From positions 1 through 6,226 of the forward strand of contig JAKIZN010000108.1 in assembly GCA_022708005.1 (NCBI GenBank): DNA of 6,226 nt. Reading direction: 5' to 3'. How positions within the stretch are numbered: the stretch's first letter is position 1; each line of letters opens with the position of its first letter. Positions 1 to 5,691 of this stretch are shown piece by piece. The position numbers and the translations under genes are program-made. This DNA comes from Bacteroidota bacterium (lineage in GTDB: Bacteria; Bacteroidota; Ignavibacteria; Kapaibacteriales; UBA2268). The notes under the pieces are model-generated. The model saw nothing but the letters and a program-made list of their open reading frames with translations, was not told where the DNA came from and searched no databases.

Positions 1-1
1 C

Positions 2-2968
2 TCAACGATTACTGGCGTACCGCCTTATAGATATGTTCAAGTATTCTTCCCGCCATTTGAGCCGAATGAATACGTACCAGATCATATCGGGCGAATGAGA
101 GCATTCGTTATAGCCGATAGTAAAGTTTCGCCAGATCCTACAAAGCCTGCAATTGGCGAAGATTGGCCGTTTGATGATACCACTCACGTAGACTTTATTG
201 TGATGAAAAGACTGCAAGATTTTAATGACGATTTTTGCGAATTTCACAGTATTTTTAAAGTTTACTATCCTTCAGTCCTCAAGTGGGTCAATATTGGAGC
301 AGTTGTAGCAGATGGCGAGCAGGCTTCTCGTTTCTCGCTGCCGCCTAAAGGGCAGTTCTCTGCAGTTAATAGTACTAACGACAGATTGCAATCGCCTGTT
401 CTTCACATGAATAGGAAAAATATTGATGGCGCAGATTGGAGCCCTGACCAAAATACACCTGGTGGCGACGTTGTAACGTCATTCCCTATAGATTTGCGTA
501 ACAAACGTGGGGCTGTTCTATCGCTATCTATTCAAAGAACACACGCTTCTCAGCCTGAAAAATATCATAGAGGTTGGTCCGACCAACAAATAGTAGGCGT
601 AGAAGGTAGATTAGTTAGAAACCTTAACAAGAGCACTTTATTCACTGCTGCGGGTACATCAGTACACCGTCCAGACGGCGACTCCATAGTAGTTGAATTT
701 ATGAAACCAAGCCTCGATGGTATCAGAGATGTCGCGAACGTAGCAGACTATAATCGTTGGCGCTGGCATCCTGTTCCAAAAACAGATATAAATCCAAAGC
801 CTACTCCACTGTATGGTATTCCAGCTTTTGCTCTGTTTGGTATGGGTGGCTATTTTGTTGGCTGGGATGAGAAGAATCCTAACAATCCTTTGAAACGTGA
901 TCCAACTACCAATGAAAATGAAAATGGTTTGAGATTTAATCAGTTTGATGACGGTATTGACTGGGAATTTAAAAAATATTCCATACAGATACCGGACTCT
1001 TTCATACTTGCTCCGAACGACGGCGCTAAAAACTTTAGATTCCGCATCCGTGTAGTCGCTCGTAACCACTGGAAAGGTATGGGCGGTATACAAGATGATG
1101 ACGATGATTTTATTGTTGATAACGTTCGCATCATGATGCCTACAACTAAGCCAGATATAGAAGTGTCTACTGTGAAAGCTCTATGGCAATACGAAATTGC
1201 TCCAGCATCACAAGCTACGGATATTCCTATCAGAGTAAATATTAGTAATAATACAGATATCAACTCTTCGACGTTCAAGGTGAAAGTTAAAATATTCCAA
1301 GGGCAAACCACTTGGGGTGATCCAGTATATTGCCGTGTCCAAGAAGTGCCGAACCTGAATGCGAGAAGAAGCCTTGAAATTGTAATGCCAACTTGGAACG
1401 CTAAGCGCACAGGGCAGGGTTCATATAGAATTCAAGCTATAGTGATTTACCCAGGTGGTGATGCTTATGATAAGAATGATACTACTTATTCTGACTTCAG
1501 GATAAGATTTGGTCCTACTTTTGCTTACGATAATCCAGATAAAGAAGAAAATGATGTGCCAGCATTTTCTAACATTATGGGCAGTGGCTTAAGCTTAGCT
1601 GGACAAGCTTTTGGCGGACCTGGCTATAATAGCCCTGTTTATGTAATAGGTGGAAATGGCGCTGGTTCAGGTAGTGCATCTGGTCAGTTTGCAGTTAAAT
1701 TTACTTTGATGAATACTGACACTCTACTTGGTTTCCAAGCTTTGTTTGCTGAATACAACCAAGCTATGAATGACATAGCTTTCTCCATTTACTTTAGCAA
1801 CTCTGACGAAACTCTTCCAAGCCAGCCGTACACGGGTTCTACAATTTACGCTAAACGTGGTTTGGGATCCGGGCAAACATTCCCACAATTCAACAAATAT
1901 TTGACTTATAGATTGCAAGATTTCTCTCGCCGTCCGATAGTACTAAACAAAGGTACATATTGGGCTACCATTGCTCAAATGGGCGTAGAAGGTCTGCACC
2001 TTGGAGGCTCAAGGCATAGGATGGGTATGAGAACAACCTCTGAATACACTGACCCAATGACTGGACTCTGGGGCGGTGGCGCAGGTGGCTGTAACTTGAT
2101 GATAGATAAGCAATACAGAAAAACTGTTGCTGGTGAATACGTGAATGACAACTTCTTTGCTTATGAAGATGTTGTTGGCTCAAGCTCTTGGGTGCAATTT
2201 ATGCAAACATTTGGCAACCCAGCTCTTGCCCACCTTGACCACAGAGGCAACGTTCAGGATATGCCGGGAACTTTAACTTTCTCGCGAGGCACATTTATTC
2301 CTATGTTACGCCCATTCTTCGGTACCAAAGAATATACTATCGAAAGCGTTGTTCAAATTTGTGCTGATGATATTCCAGTTGAACTCATGAACTTCCGCAG
2401 CGATGTTCGCTCCAATGTAGGCATCGACCTATTCTGGGAAACTGCATCGGAAATCAACAACTATGGATTCTACGTAGAAAAACGTTTGAGCGGCGAAGGC
2501 GAAAACGATTGGCAAACTATCGGCTTTGTAAATGGCGCTAATAATTCAAATACTATTCGCCATTACAATTTCACAGATAAAGATGTTAAGTTAAATACAA
2601 CTTATCAATACCGCTTGCGCCAAACTGACCTTGATGGCACCCAGTATTGCGCTACTTCAGATGTATTGACTGAAACATTTGACGTTGTTAGCGAGCTAAC
2701 TGTTCAACAAAATTCGCCAAATCCATTCAATAACTTTACAGTGATTGAGTTTAATATGCCTTCCACTCAGAAAGCACGCATCGAAGTTGTTGATTTATTC
2801 GGCAATGTAGTAAGAGTGCTTGCTGATAATGAAATGCAACGTGGCATGAACTCTGTTGTTTGGGACGGTCGCAGCTCTAATGGCACAACAGTTCCTACGG
2901 GCACATATATTTACAGAATATCTGCTGGCAGCGAAGTAGTTTCCGGCAAGATGACATTTGTTAAATAA
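2..2968 (+). CDS. Large secreted multidomain protein with type IX secretion C-terminal sorting domain (5' partial)
   Basis: The reading frame is open from the first bases, so the true start lies upstream; 988 residues are visible and numbered from base 2. About residues 135-380 look like a beta-rich jelly-roll region ending in an acidic run (D365-D369) and FIVDNVRI, as carbohydrate-binding or MAM-like folds often end. Residues 384-505 (PDIEVSTVKALW...) resemble a CARDB-type Ig-like domain. A Gly/Ser-rich stretch (about 528-562) leads into an unrecognised region. Residues 792-895 (PVELMNF, DLFWETASEINNYGF) form a fibronectin-III-like module. Residues 904-988 are a FlgD-like/type IX sorting domain (NSPNPFN, VVDLFGN, VWDGRSSNG, PTGTYIYRI). 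In this family the C-terminal domain directs export across the outer membrane and is usually cleaved during surface attachment or release. No catalytic motif is visible, so adhesion or matrix binding is inferred only. The secretion call is firm; the upstream domain names are tentative. Confidence 0.93.
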   Translation, partial: STITGVPPYRYVQVFFPPFEPNEYVPDHIGRMRAFVIADSKVSPDPTKPAIGEDWPFDDTTHVDFIVMKRLQDFNDDFCEFHSIFKVYYPSVLKWVNIGAVVADGEQASRFSLPPKGQFSAVNSTNDRLQSPVLHMNRKNIDGADWSPDQNTPGGDVVTSFPIDLRNKRGAVLSLSIQRTHASQPEKYHRGWSDQQIVGVEGRLVRNLNKSTLFTAAGTSVHRPDGDSIVVEFMKPSLDGIRDVANVADYNRWRWHPVPKTDINPKPTPLYGIPAFALFGMGGYFVGWDEKNPNNPLKRDPTTNENENGLRFNQFDDGIDWEFKKYSIQIPDSFILAPNDGAKNFRFRIRVVARNHWKGMGGIQDDDDDFIVDNVRIMMPTTKPDIEVSTVKALWQYEIAPASQATDIPIRVNISNNTDINSSTFKVKVKIFQGQTTWGDPVYCRVQEVPNLNARRSLEIVMPTWNAKRTGQGSYRIQAIVIYPGGDAYDKNDTTYSDFRIRFGPTFAYDNPDKEENDVPAFSNIMGSGLSLAGQAFGGPGYNSPVYVIGGNGAGSGSASGQFAVKFTLMNTDTLLGFQALFAEYNQAMNDIAFSIYFSNSDETLPSQPYTGSTIYAKRGLGSGQTFPQFNKYLTYRLQDFSRRPIVLNKGTYWATIAQMGVEGLHLGGSRHRMGMRTTSEYTDPMTGLWGGGAGGCNLMIDKQYRKTVAGEYVNDNFFAYEDVVGSSSWVQFMQTFGNPALAHLDHRGNVQDMPGTLTFSRGTFIPMLRPFFGTKEYTIESVVQICADDIPVELMNFRSDVRSNVGIDLFWETASEINNYGFYVEKRLSGEGENDWQTIGFVNGANNSNTIRHYNFTDKDVKLNTTYQYRLRQTDLDGTQYCATSDVLTETFDVVSELTVQQNSPNPFNNFTVIEFNMPSTQKARIEVVDLFGNVVRVLADNEMQRGMNSVVWDGRSSNGTTVPTGTYIYRISAGSEVVSGKMTFVK

Positions 2969-2989
2969 TCTATCTTTATGATACTTATC

Positions 2990-3026
2990 AGCTCTCGGCA
3001 AAACTTTGTCGAGAGCTGTTTTTATT
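2990..3026 (+). terminator. Rho-independent terminator of the sorting-domain gene
   Basis: The arms AGCTCTCGGCAAA (2990-3002) and TTTGTCGAGAGCT (3005-3017) pair throughout with a single G-U wobble; in practice the innermost A-T pairs form the loop. A T-run (3019-3023, then ATT) follows directly. It begins 22 bases after the stop codon of the secreted-protein gene. It ends about 15 bases before the hinT start, so it separates the two genes transcriptionally. Confidence 0.9.
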
Positions 3027-3040
3027 AAGCAGAGTGATTT

Positions 3041-3382
3041 ATGGATACTATTTTTTCTAAAATAATCAAGCGGGAAATACCTGCTGACATAGTTTACGAA
3101 ACTGATGAAATCTTGGCTTTCAAAGATATAGACCCGAAAGCTCCTGTGCATATATTGGTCATACCTAAAAAGCCAATCCCTACCATCAATGATGCTACCG
3201 CCGAAGATGCCGAGCTAATCGGTAAAGTTATTTTAGCCGCTAAAGACATTGCTAAATCTTTAGGTATTGCTGAATCGGGCTATAGGCTGATTATGAATTG
3301 TAATAAAGACGGCGGGCAAACTGTATTTCATTTGCACTGCCACCTTGTTGGAGGTAGGCAATTGGCTTGGACGCCGGGTTGA
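3041..3382 (+). CDS. hinT: HIT-family protein, HinT-like purine nucleoside phosphoramidase
   Basis: This is a 113-residue protein of the histidine-triad superfamily. Members hydrolyse nucleoside phosphoramidates or AMP conjugates in the cytoplasm, usually as homodimers. The N-terminus TIFSKIIKREIPADIVYETDE and the segment FKDIDPKAPVHILVIPKK are typical of the HINT branch. The signature FHLHCHLVGGR supplies the triad H97-x-H99-x-H101; by family analogy the middle histidine is the nucleophile in the HxHxH motif. The end (GGRQLAWTPG) corresponds to the usual family C-terminus, so the gene is complete although a repeat begins 5 bases after its stop. The start at 3041 fits the family N-terminus, but no good Shine-Dalgarno is visible (upstream reads GCAGAGTGATTT). 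The cysteine pair seen in zinc-binding HIT proteins is absent, as in E. coli HinT. The physiological substrate cannot be inferred. Confidence 0.95.
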   Translation: MDTIFSKIIKREIPADIVYETDEILAFKDIDPKAPVHILVIPKKPIPTINDATAEDAELIGKVILAAKDIAKSLGIAESGYRLIMNCNKDGGQTVFHLHCHLVGGRQLAWTPG

Positions 3383-3386
3383 TAAA

Positions 3387-3561
3387 CTCAAATAATGCAA
3401 TAGAAACTCTATCTGATTGCGTATCTGTAAGGAAAAGTTAGACTTTAAGATGTCCTACACCTCGAAGGTGTAGGACATCTGGAAAACACGGAGGCTAACA
3501 CCTGTTACATTATGAGACAGCCCCTGGGGTTGAGGTCAGAGTTCCTGATGAATTATTTGGG
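3387..3561 (+). repeat. MITE-like interspersed repeat, copy 1 (forward orientation)
   Basis: This non-coding element of about 175 bp is bounded by imperfect terminal inverted repeats. The left end starting CAAATAAT (3389-3409) matches the reverse complement of the right end (3539-3559) at 17 of 21 positions. A perfect 15-bp hairpin lies near the middle. The left arm through the hairpin (3389-3461) matches the reverse complement of copy 2 (4310 back to 4238) at 63 of 73 positions with no gap. GATAAA occurs directly outside both ends (3381-3386 and 3561-3566), a candidate target-site duplication. No reading frame or transposase is present, so it would have to be mobilised by a transposase encoded elsewhere. 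The element family is not recognised; the orientation label is arbitrary. Confidence 0.8.
3448..3480. repeat. Central perfect hairpin of repeat copy 1
   Basis: AGATGTCCTACACCT (3448-3462) pairs perfectly with AGGTGTAGGACATCT (3466-3480) across a three-base CGA loop. No T-run follows on either strand, so it does not look like a standard intrinsic terminator. It is the best-conserved part of the element and could be a cruciform, a protein-binding palindrome or an RNA hairpin. Confidence 0.88.
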
Positions 3562-3697
3562 ATAAATATTTCAATATGCTTCAAAATTTATTTTATCCGA
3601 AAAATTAATCTTATAAATAAAATTAATTTTGAAAATTAATCTTTTTTGTTTAATTTTAAAGTTCGGAAAAGTTTTAATTTCAAAAAAAGGAAATAAA
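3562..3697 (+). promoter_or_regulatory. AT-rich leader upstream of secG with repeated AAAATTAAT units
   Basis: This 136-base stretch between repeat copy 1 and secG is almost entirely A and T. It holds an exact 12-base direct repeat AAAATTAATCTT (3601-3612 and 3632-3643), and between the two a perfect palindrome AAAATTAATTTT (3619-3630). secG needs a promoter here or inside the repeat, but I cannot place -35/-10 or Bacteroidota-type -33/-7 boxes with confidence. The repeats may be an upstream-element or operator cluster, or simply low-complexity sequence. Confidence 0.35.
3686..3691 (+). promoter_or_regulatory. Ribosome binding site that sets the secG start
   Basis: AAAGGA sits 6 bases before ATG 3698. 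This favours 3698 over the longer in-frame start at 3629, which would add 23 residues of polar, AT-driven sequence ahead of the conserved SecG N-terminus and has no comparable site. Confidence 0.7.
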
Positions 3698-4036
3698 ATG
3701 TATACAGTTCTTGCACTAATAATGATTTTGGCAGCTATTCTGCTGATAGTTGCTATATTAGTCCAACCGAGTAAAGGCGATATGATTTCAGGGCTTGGCG
3801 GGCTTAGCGGCACTTTCTCAAGCATGTTCGGCTCAAGAAAAACTATGGACTTGCTGCAAAAAATCACTATTTCGTTGGCTACTATAATATTAGTTTTAAC
3901 TCTTATCACTAATATTTTCTTTGTCGGAGCAAAGGAAAGCGTTGTGAAGCCAGTTACGGAAGGGCAAGAAATGCCGATACAGTCTACTCCGCCTGTTCCT
4001 GGTCAAATGCCAAACGCACCAGTGCCCGGCGAATAA
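3698..4036 (+). CDS. secG: Preprotein translocase subunit SecG
   Basis: This 112-residue inner membrane protein is the small accessory subunit of the SecYEG channel, which supports SecA-driven export. The visible architecture is the SecG one. A first membrane helix spans about residues 3-22. It is followed by the conserved cytoplasmic motif LVQPSKGDMISGLGG (21-35), corresponding to the family pattern LVQ-x-x-KG...GG, and by a Gly/Ser-rich loop to FGSRK. A second helix covers about 52-75 (LLQKITISLATIILVLTLITN). The tail (about 79-112) is rich in proline and glutamine, as in many SecG proteins of the FCB group, and is probably disordered. The gene appears monocistronic: repeat copy 1 and an AT-rich leader lie upstream, and a terminator lies 82 bases downstream. 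Nothing indicates truncation. Confidence 0.93.
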   Translation: MYTVLALIMILAAILLIVAILVQPSKGDMISGLGGLSGTFSSMFGSRKTMDLLQKITISLATIILVLTLITNIFFVGAKESVVKPVTEGQEMPIQSTPPVPGQMPNAPVPGE

Positions 4037-4117
4037 ATAAATTGCACCAATGCGATTACTTTAAGCTCTGAGCTATTAGTTACAATAGATAGCCGCGGCT
4101 TTTACTAGCGAAAAATT

Positions 4118-4147
4118 AAGGGCGAGCAACGCAATGTTCGCCCTTTT
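4118..4147 (+). terminator. Rho-independent terminator of secG
   Basis: AAGGGCGAGCA (4118-4128) pairs with TGTTCGCCCTT (4135-4145) with one G-U wobble around the loop ACGCAA, and the run TTTT (4144-4147) follows. The A-rich bases on the left side (4111-4115) could let it work on the other strand too, but no gene needs that. It lies before repeat copy 2, so normal secG transcripts should not include that repeat. Confidence 0.82.
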
Positions 4148-4181
4148 AAAGATTTTACAGCCACTGATTGCTTCATTTTAA

Positions 4182-4312
4182 CCCGAATAATTCAATAGAA
4201 ACTTACTAGCTGTTCACCAGATGTCCTACACCTTCGAGGGGTAGGACATCTTAAAGCCAAATATCTCCTTATGGATACGCAATCAGATAGAGTTCCTAAT
4301 GCATTATTTGGA
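4182..4312 (-). repeat. MITE-like interspersed repeat, copy 2 (inverted relative to copy 1)
   Basis: This is a second, shorter copy of the element, about 131 bp. Read on the - strand it starts near 4312 with the same arm as copy 1 (63 of 73 aligned positions identical), passes through the central hairpin, and ends at CGAATAAT (4184-4191 on +), the counterpart of the right terminal repeat of copy 1. The stretch between hairpin and terminal repeat is only 14 bases (4205-4218), against 58 in copy 1, so this copy has lost, or copy 1 has gained, about 44 bases. No clear target duplication is seen. The arm nearest the outer membrane protein gene ends 67 bases before its start. An apparent short frame starting at 4271 lies partly in this arm and is not considered a gene. 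Confidence 0.78.
4219..4251. repeat. Central hairpin of repeat copy 2
   Basis: AGATGTCCTACACCT (4219-4233) pairs with AGGGGTAGGACATCT (4237-4251) at 14 of 15 positions, with one A-G mismatch, across a TCG loop. The loop is the reverse complement of the CGA loop in copy 1, as expected from the inverted orientation of this copy. Confidence 0.85.
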
Positions 4313-4379
4313 TCCAAAGTAAAATCATATTCGTTTTTGTGCGTCAAACTTGTTTGCTTGTTATGCTATAGAGTAATAA

Positions 4380-5174
4380 ATGAAAAAGACTTTTTGGGCG
4401 ATTGCGTTGCTATTATTGACGCAAAATCTTTATTCAATAGAACCGCTTTTATTTAAGCCACTTACGGCTAATACGTTCGAGCCTCGCATGGGAGCAATTT
4501 TTAGTTTGAACCACGATAACCTTCGGTTAGACATCGGTGGCTCAATTGACCTTTCTACCCTTTATAAATCAGACAATTCAGAAATAAGGCTCGGTGGCGA
4601 CTTTTTTACTTACACGCGGCTACGCTCCGAAGGAAGATTCAAATTCCCAGTAGAGACAAGCGATTACTTCTTTGGAATTAACGCTTCGGGCAAAACCCAA
4701 CTGCTTGAAAATAGATTTGATTGGCGAGTTAGGCTATCCCATATTTCCTCGCACCTTGTCGATGGATACTCAAAAAATGGTATTTTTAATAAGCCGCCTT
4801 TTGTTTATAGCAGAGAATTTATTGATGCCGTCGGCGCTACTTATTATAAAGATGTGCGATTTTACGCTGGATTGACGTATATTTTCTCGACTTTGCCTAA
4901 AAATATAAGCAAAGTCAATCCTCAATTTGGGTTCGATAGCGAGCAAAAGTTTTACAAAAATTTATACGCTTCTTATGGCGCTGACTTTAATATCAGCTCC
5001 ATCAAACGCAAGTATGAGCTAAATTCATCTGCCCAAATTGGAGTAGTATTCAAATCCACTATGAAAACTGGAATTGGGCTATACTACTATATATACAATG
5101 GTTGGAGCATTCATGGCATGTTCTATGACGAAAAATTATCAAATTCTGGCATCGGATTTCAATTAATATTTTGA
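4380..5174 (+). CDS. Predicted outer membrane beta-barrel protein, DUF1207-like
   Basis: This 264-residue protein begins with a signal peptide: MKK, a hydrophobic stretch at 5-18, and a plausible cleavage near LYS-IE at 19-20. Alternating hydrophobic and aromatic segments suggest beta strands (for example LRLDIGGSIDL, FFTYTRLRSEGRFKF, VRFYAGLTYIF, GIGLYYYIYNGW). It ends in phenylalanine (GIGFQLIF), typical of barrels inserted by BamA. The segment FPVETSDYFFGINASGK...WRVRLSHISSHLVDGY (about 89-130) recalls DUF1207-type proteins as I remember the family; this has not been checked. Function is unknown. The start is fixed: two in-frame TAA codons (4374-4379) abut ATG 4380, and no Shine-Dalgarno is seen. 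The 67 bases between repeat copy 2 and the start must hold the promoter, but no convincing boxes stand out. No terminator hairpin is seen after the stop. Confidence 0.85.
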   Translation: MKKTFWAIALLLLTQNLYSIEPLLFKPLTANTFEPRMGAIFSLNHDNLRLDIGGSIDLSTLYKSDNSEIRLGGDFFTYTRLRSEGRFKFPVETSDYFFGINASGKTQLLENRFDWRVRLSHISSHLVDGYSKNGIFNKPPFVYSREFIDAVGATYYKDVRFYAGLTYIFSTLPKNISKVNPQFGFDSEQKFYKNLYASYGADFNISSIKRKYELNSSAQIGVVFKSTMKTGIGLYYYIYNGWSIHGMFYDEKLSNSGIGFQLIF

Positions 5175-5225
5175 TTTCTCATTTATTTTTTGTTGTTTTG
5201 AAGATTATTTATAACTATTTTATGT

Positions 5226-5231
5226 AAAAGG
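5226..5231 (+). promoter_or_regulatory. Ribosome binding site of ssb
   Basis: AAAAGG lies 7 bases before ATG 5239 and supports this start. The 64 bases upstream (5175-5238) are AT-rich and probably carry the ssb promoter, though boxes cannot be assigned reliably. Confidence 0.65.
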
Positions 5232-5238
5232 TATTAAT

Positions 5239-5682
5239 ATGGCAAGAAGTGTAAACAGAGCGACTTTAGTTGGAAATTTAGGCAAAGACCCTGAACTTAG
5301 AACCACCCCTAACGGCAAGAGCGTTTGCTCTTTTAGTGTGGCAACTTCTGATAGTTTCAAAGATGCAAGCGGGAATTGGCAAGAAACTACCGAATGGCAT
5401 ACAGTAGTTTGCTGGGAAGGTCTTGCAAACCAAGTAGCGGAAACGCTTCGAAAAGGAAACAAAGTATATATCGAAGGTAAAATCAAGCATCGCTCTTACG
5501 AAGGCAAAGATGGAGTTACAAGATACGTTACTGAAATATTGGCAAACACAGTCATTTCTATGGGCGGAAGAGAATCTGGCTCATCTTATTCCTCCGACTA
5601 TGGAGAAAAAAGCTATTCCGAGCCGTCGAGCTATTCTACCCCAGATTTAGATGTTTCGCTCAGCGATGATGTTCCATTTTAG
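5239..5682 (+). CDS. ssb: Single-stranded DNA-binding protein
   Basis: This 147-residue protein binds single-stranded DNA in replication, repair and recombination and normally acts as a homotetramer. Residues 1-110 form the OB-fold: N-terminal strand SVNRATLVGNLGKDPELRTT, core VCSFSVATSD, then ETTEWHTVVCWEGLANQVAETLRKGNKVYIEGKI with aromatic residues W53 and W59 available for base stacking, and finally YVTEILANTVISMGGR. Residues 111-140 are a Ser/Tyr-rich flexible linker. The C-terminal tip LSDDVPF is the conserved acidic peptide that recruits SSB partner proteins. Length and architecture are standard. A HAD phosphatase gene follows after 9 bases, suggesting co-transcription. Confidence 0.97.
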   Translation: MARSVNRATLVGNLGKDPELRTTPNGKSVCSFSVATSDSFKDASGNWQETTEWHTVVCWEGLANQVAETLRKGNKVYIEGKIKHRSYEGKDGVTRYVTEILANTVISMGGRESGSSYSSDYGEKSYSEPSSYSTPDLDVSLSDDVPF

Positions 5683-5691
5683 CAAGAGAAA

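Noticed and set aside
659..1410. Overlapping - strand frames of 144 and 156 codons inside the sorting-domain gene
   Set aside because: They lie fully within a strong + strand coding region, show no domain or ribosome site, and have compositions expected of antisense reading.
3383..3560. Truncation of hinT by the repeat
   Set aside because: The protein reaches the usual HIT C-terminus (GGR..AW.PG) with the full histidine triad, so the insertion lies just outside the gene.
3629..3697. Longer in-frame start for secG
   Set aside because: The extra residues are driven by AT-rich leader sequence, the SecG family begins at the first membrane helix, and the AAAGGA site points to 3698.
4091..4104. 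Palindrome AGCCGCGGCT followed by TTTT as a second secG terminator
   Set aside because: With a realistic loop only about three base pairs remain, far weaker than the hairpin at 4118-4147.
3387..4312. CRISPR array or composite transposon with a transposase
   Set aside because: Only two copies are present, in inverted orientation and 0.6 kb apart, with a housekeeping gene between them; no transposase or cas-like frame is visible.
4271..4456. Short + strand frame of 61 codons starting in the arm of repeat copy 2
   Set aside because: Its first part is repeat sequence, its last part overlaps the signal-peptide region of the outer membrane protein gene in another frame, and the protein has no recognisable features or ribosome site.
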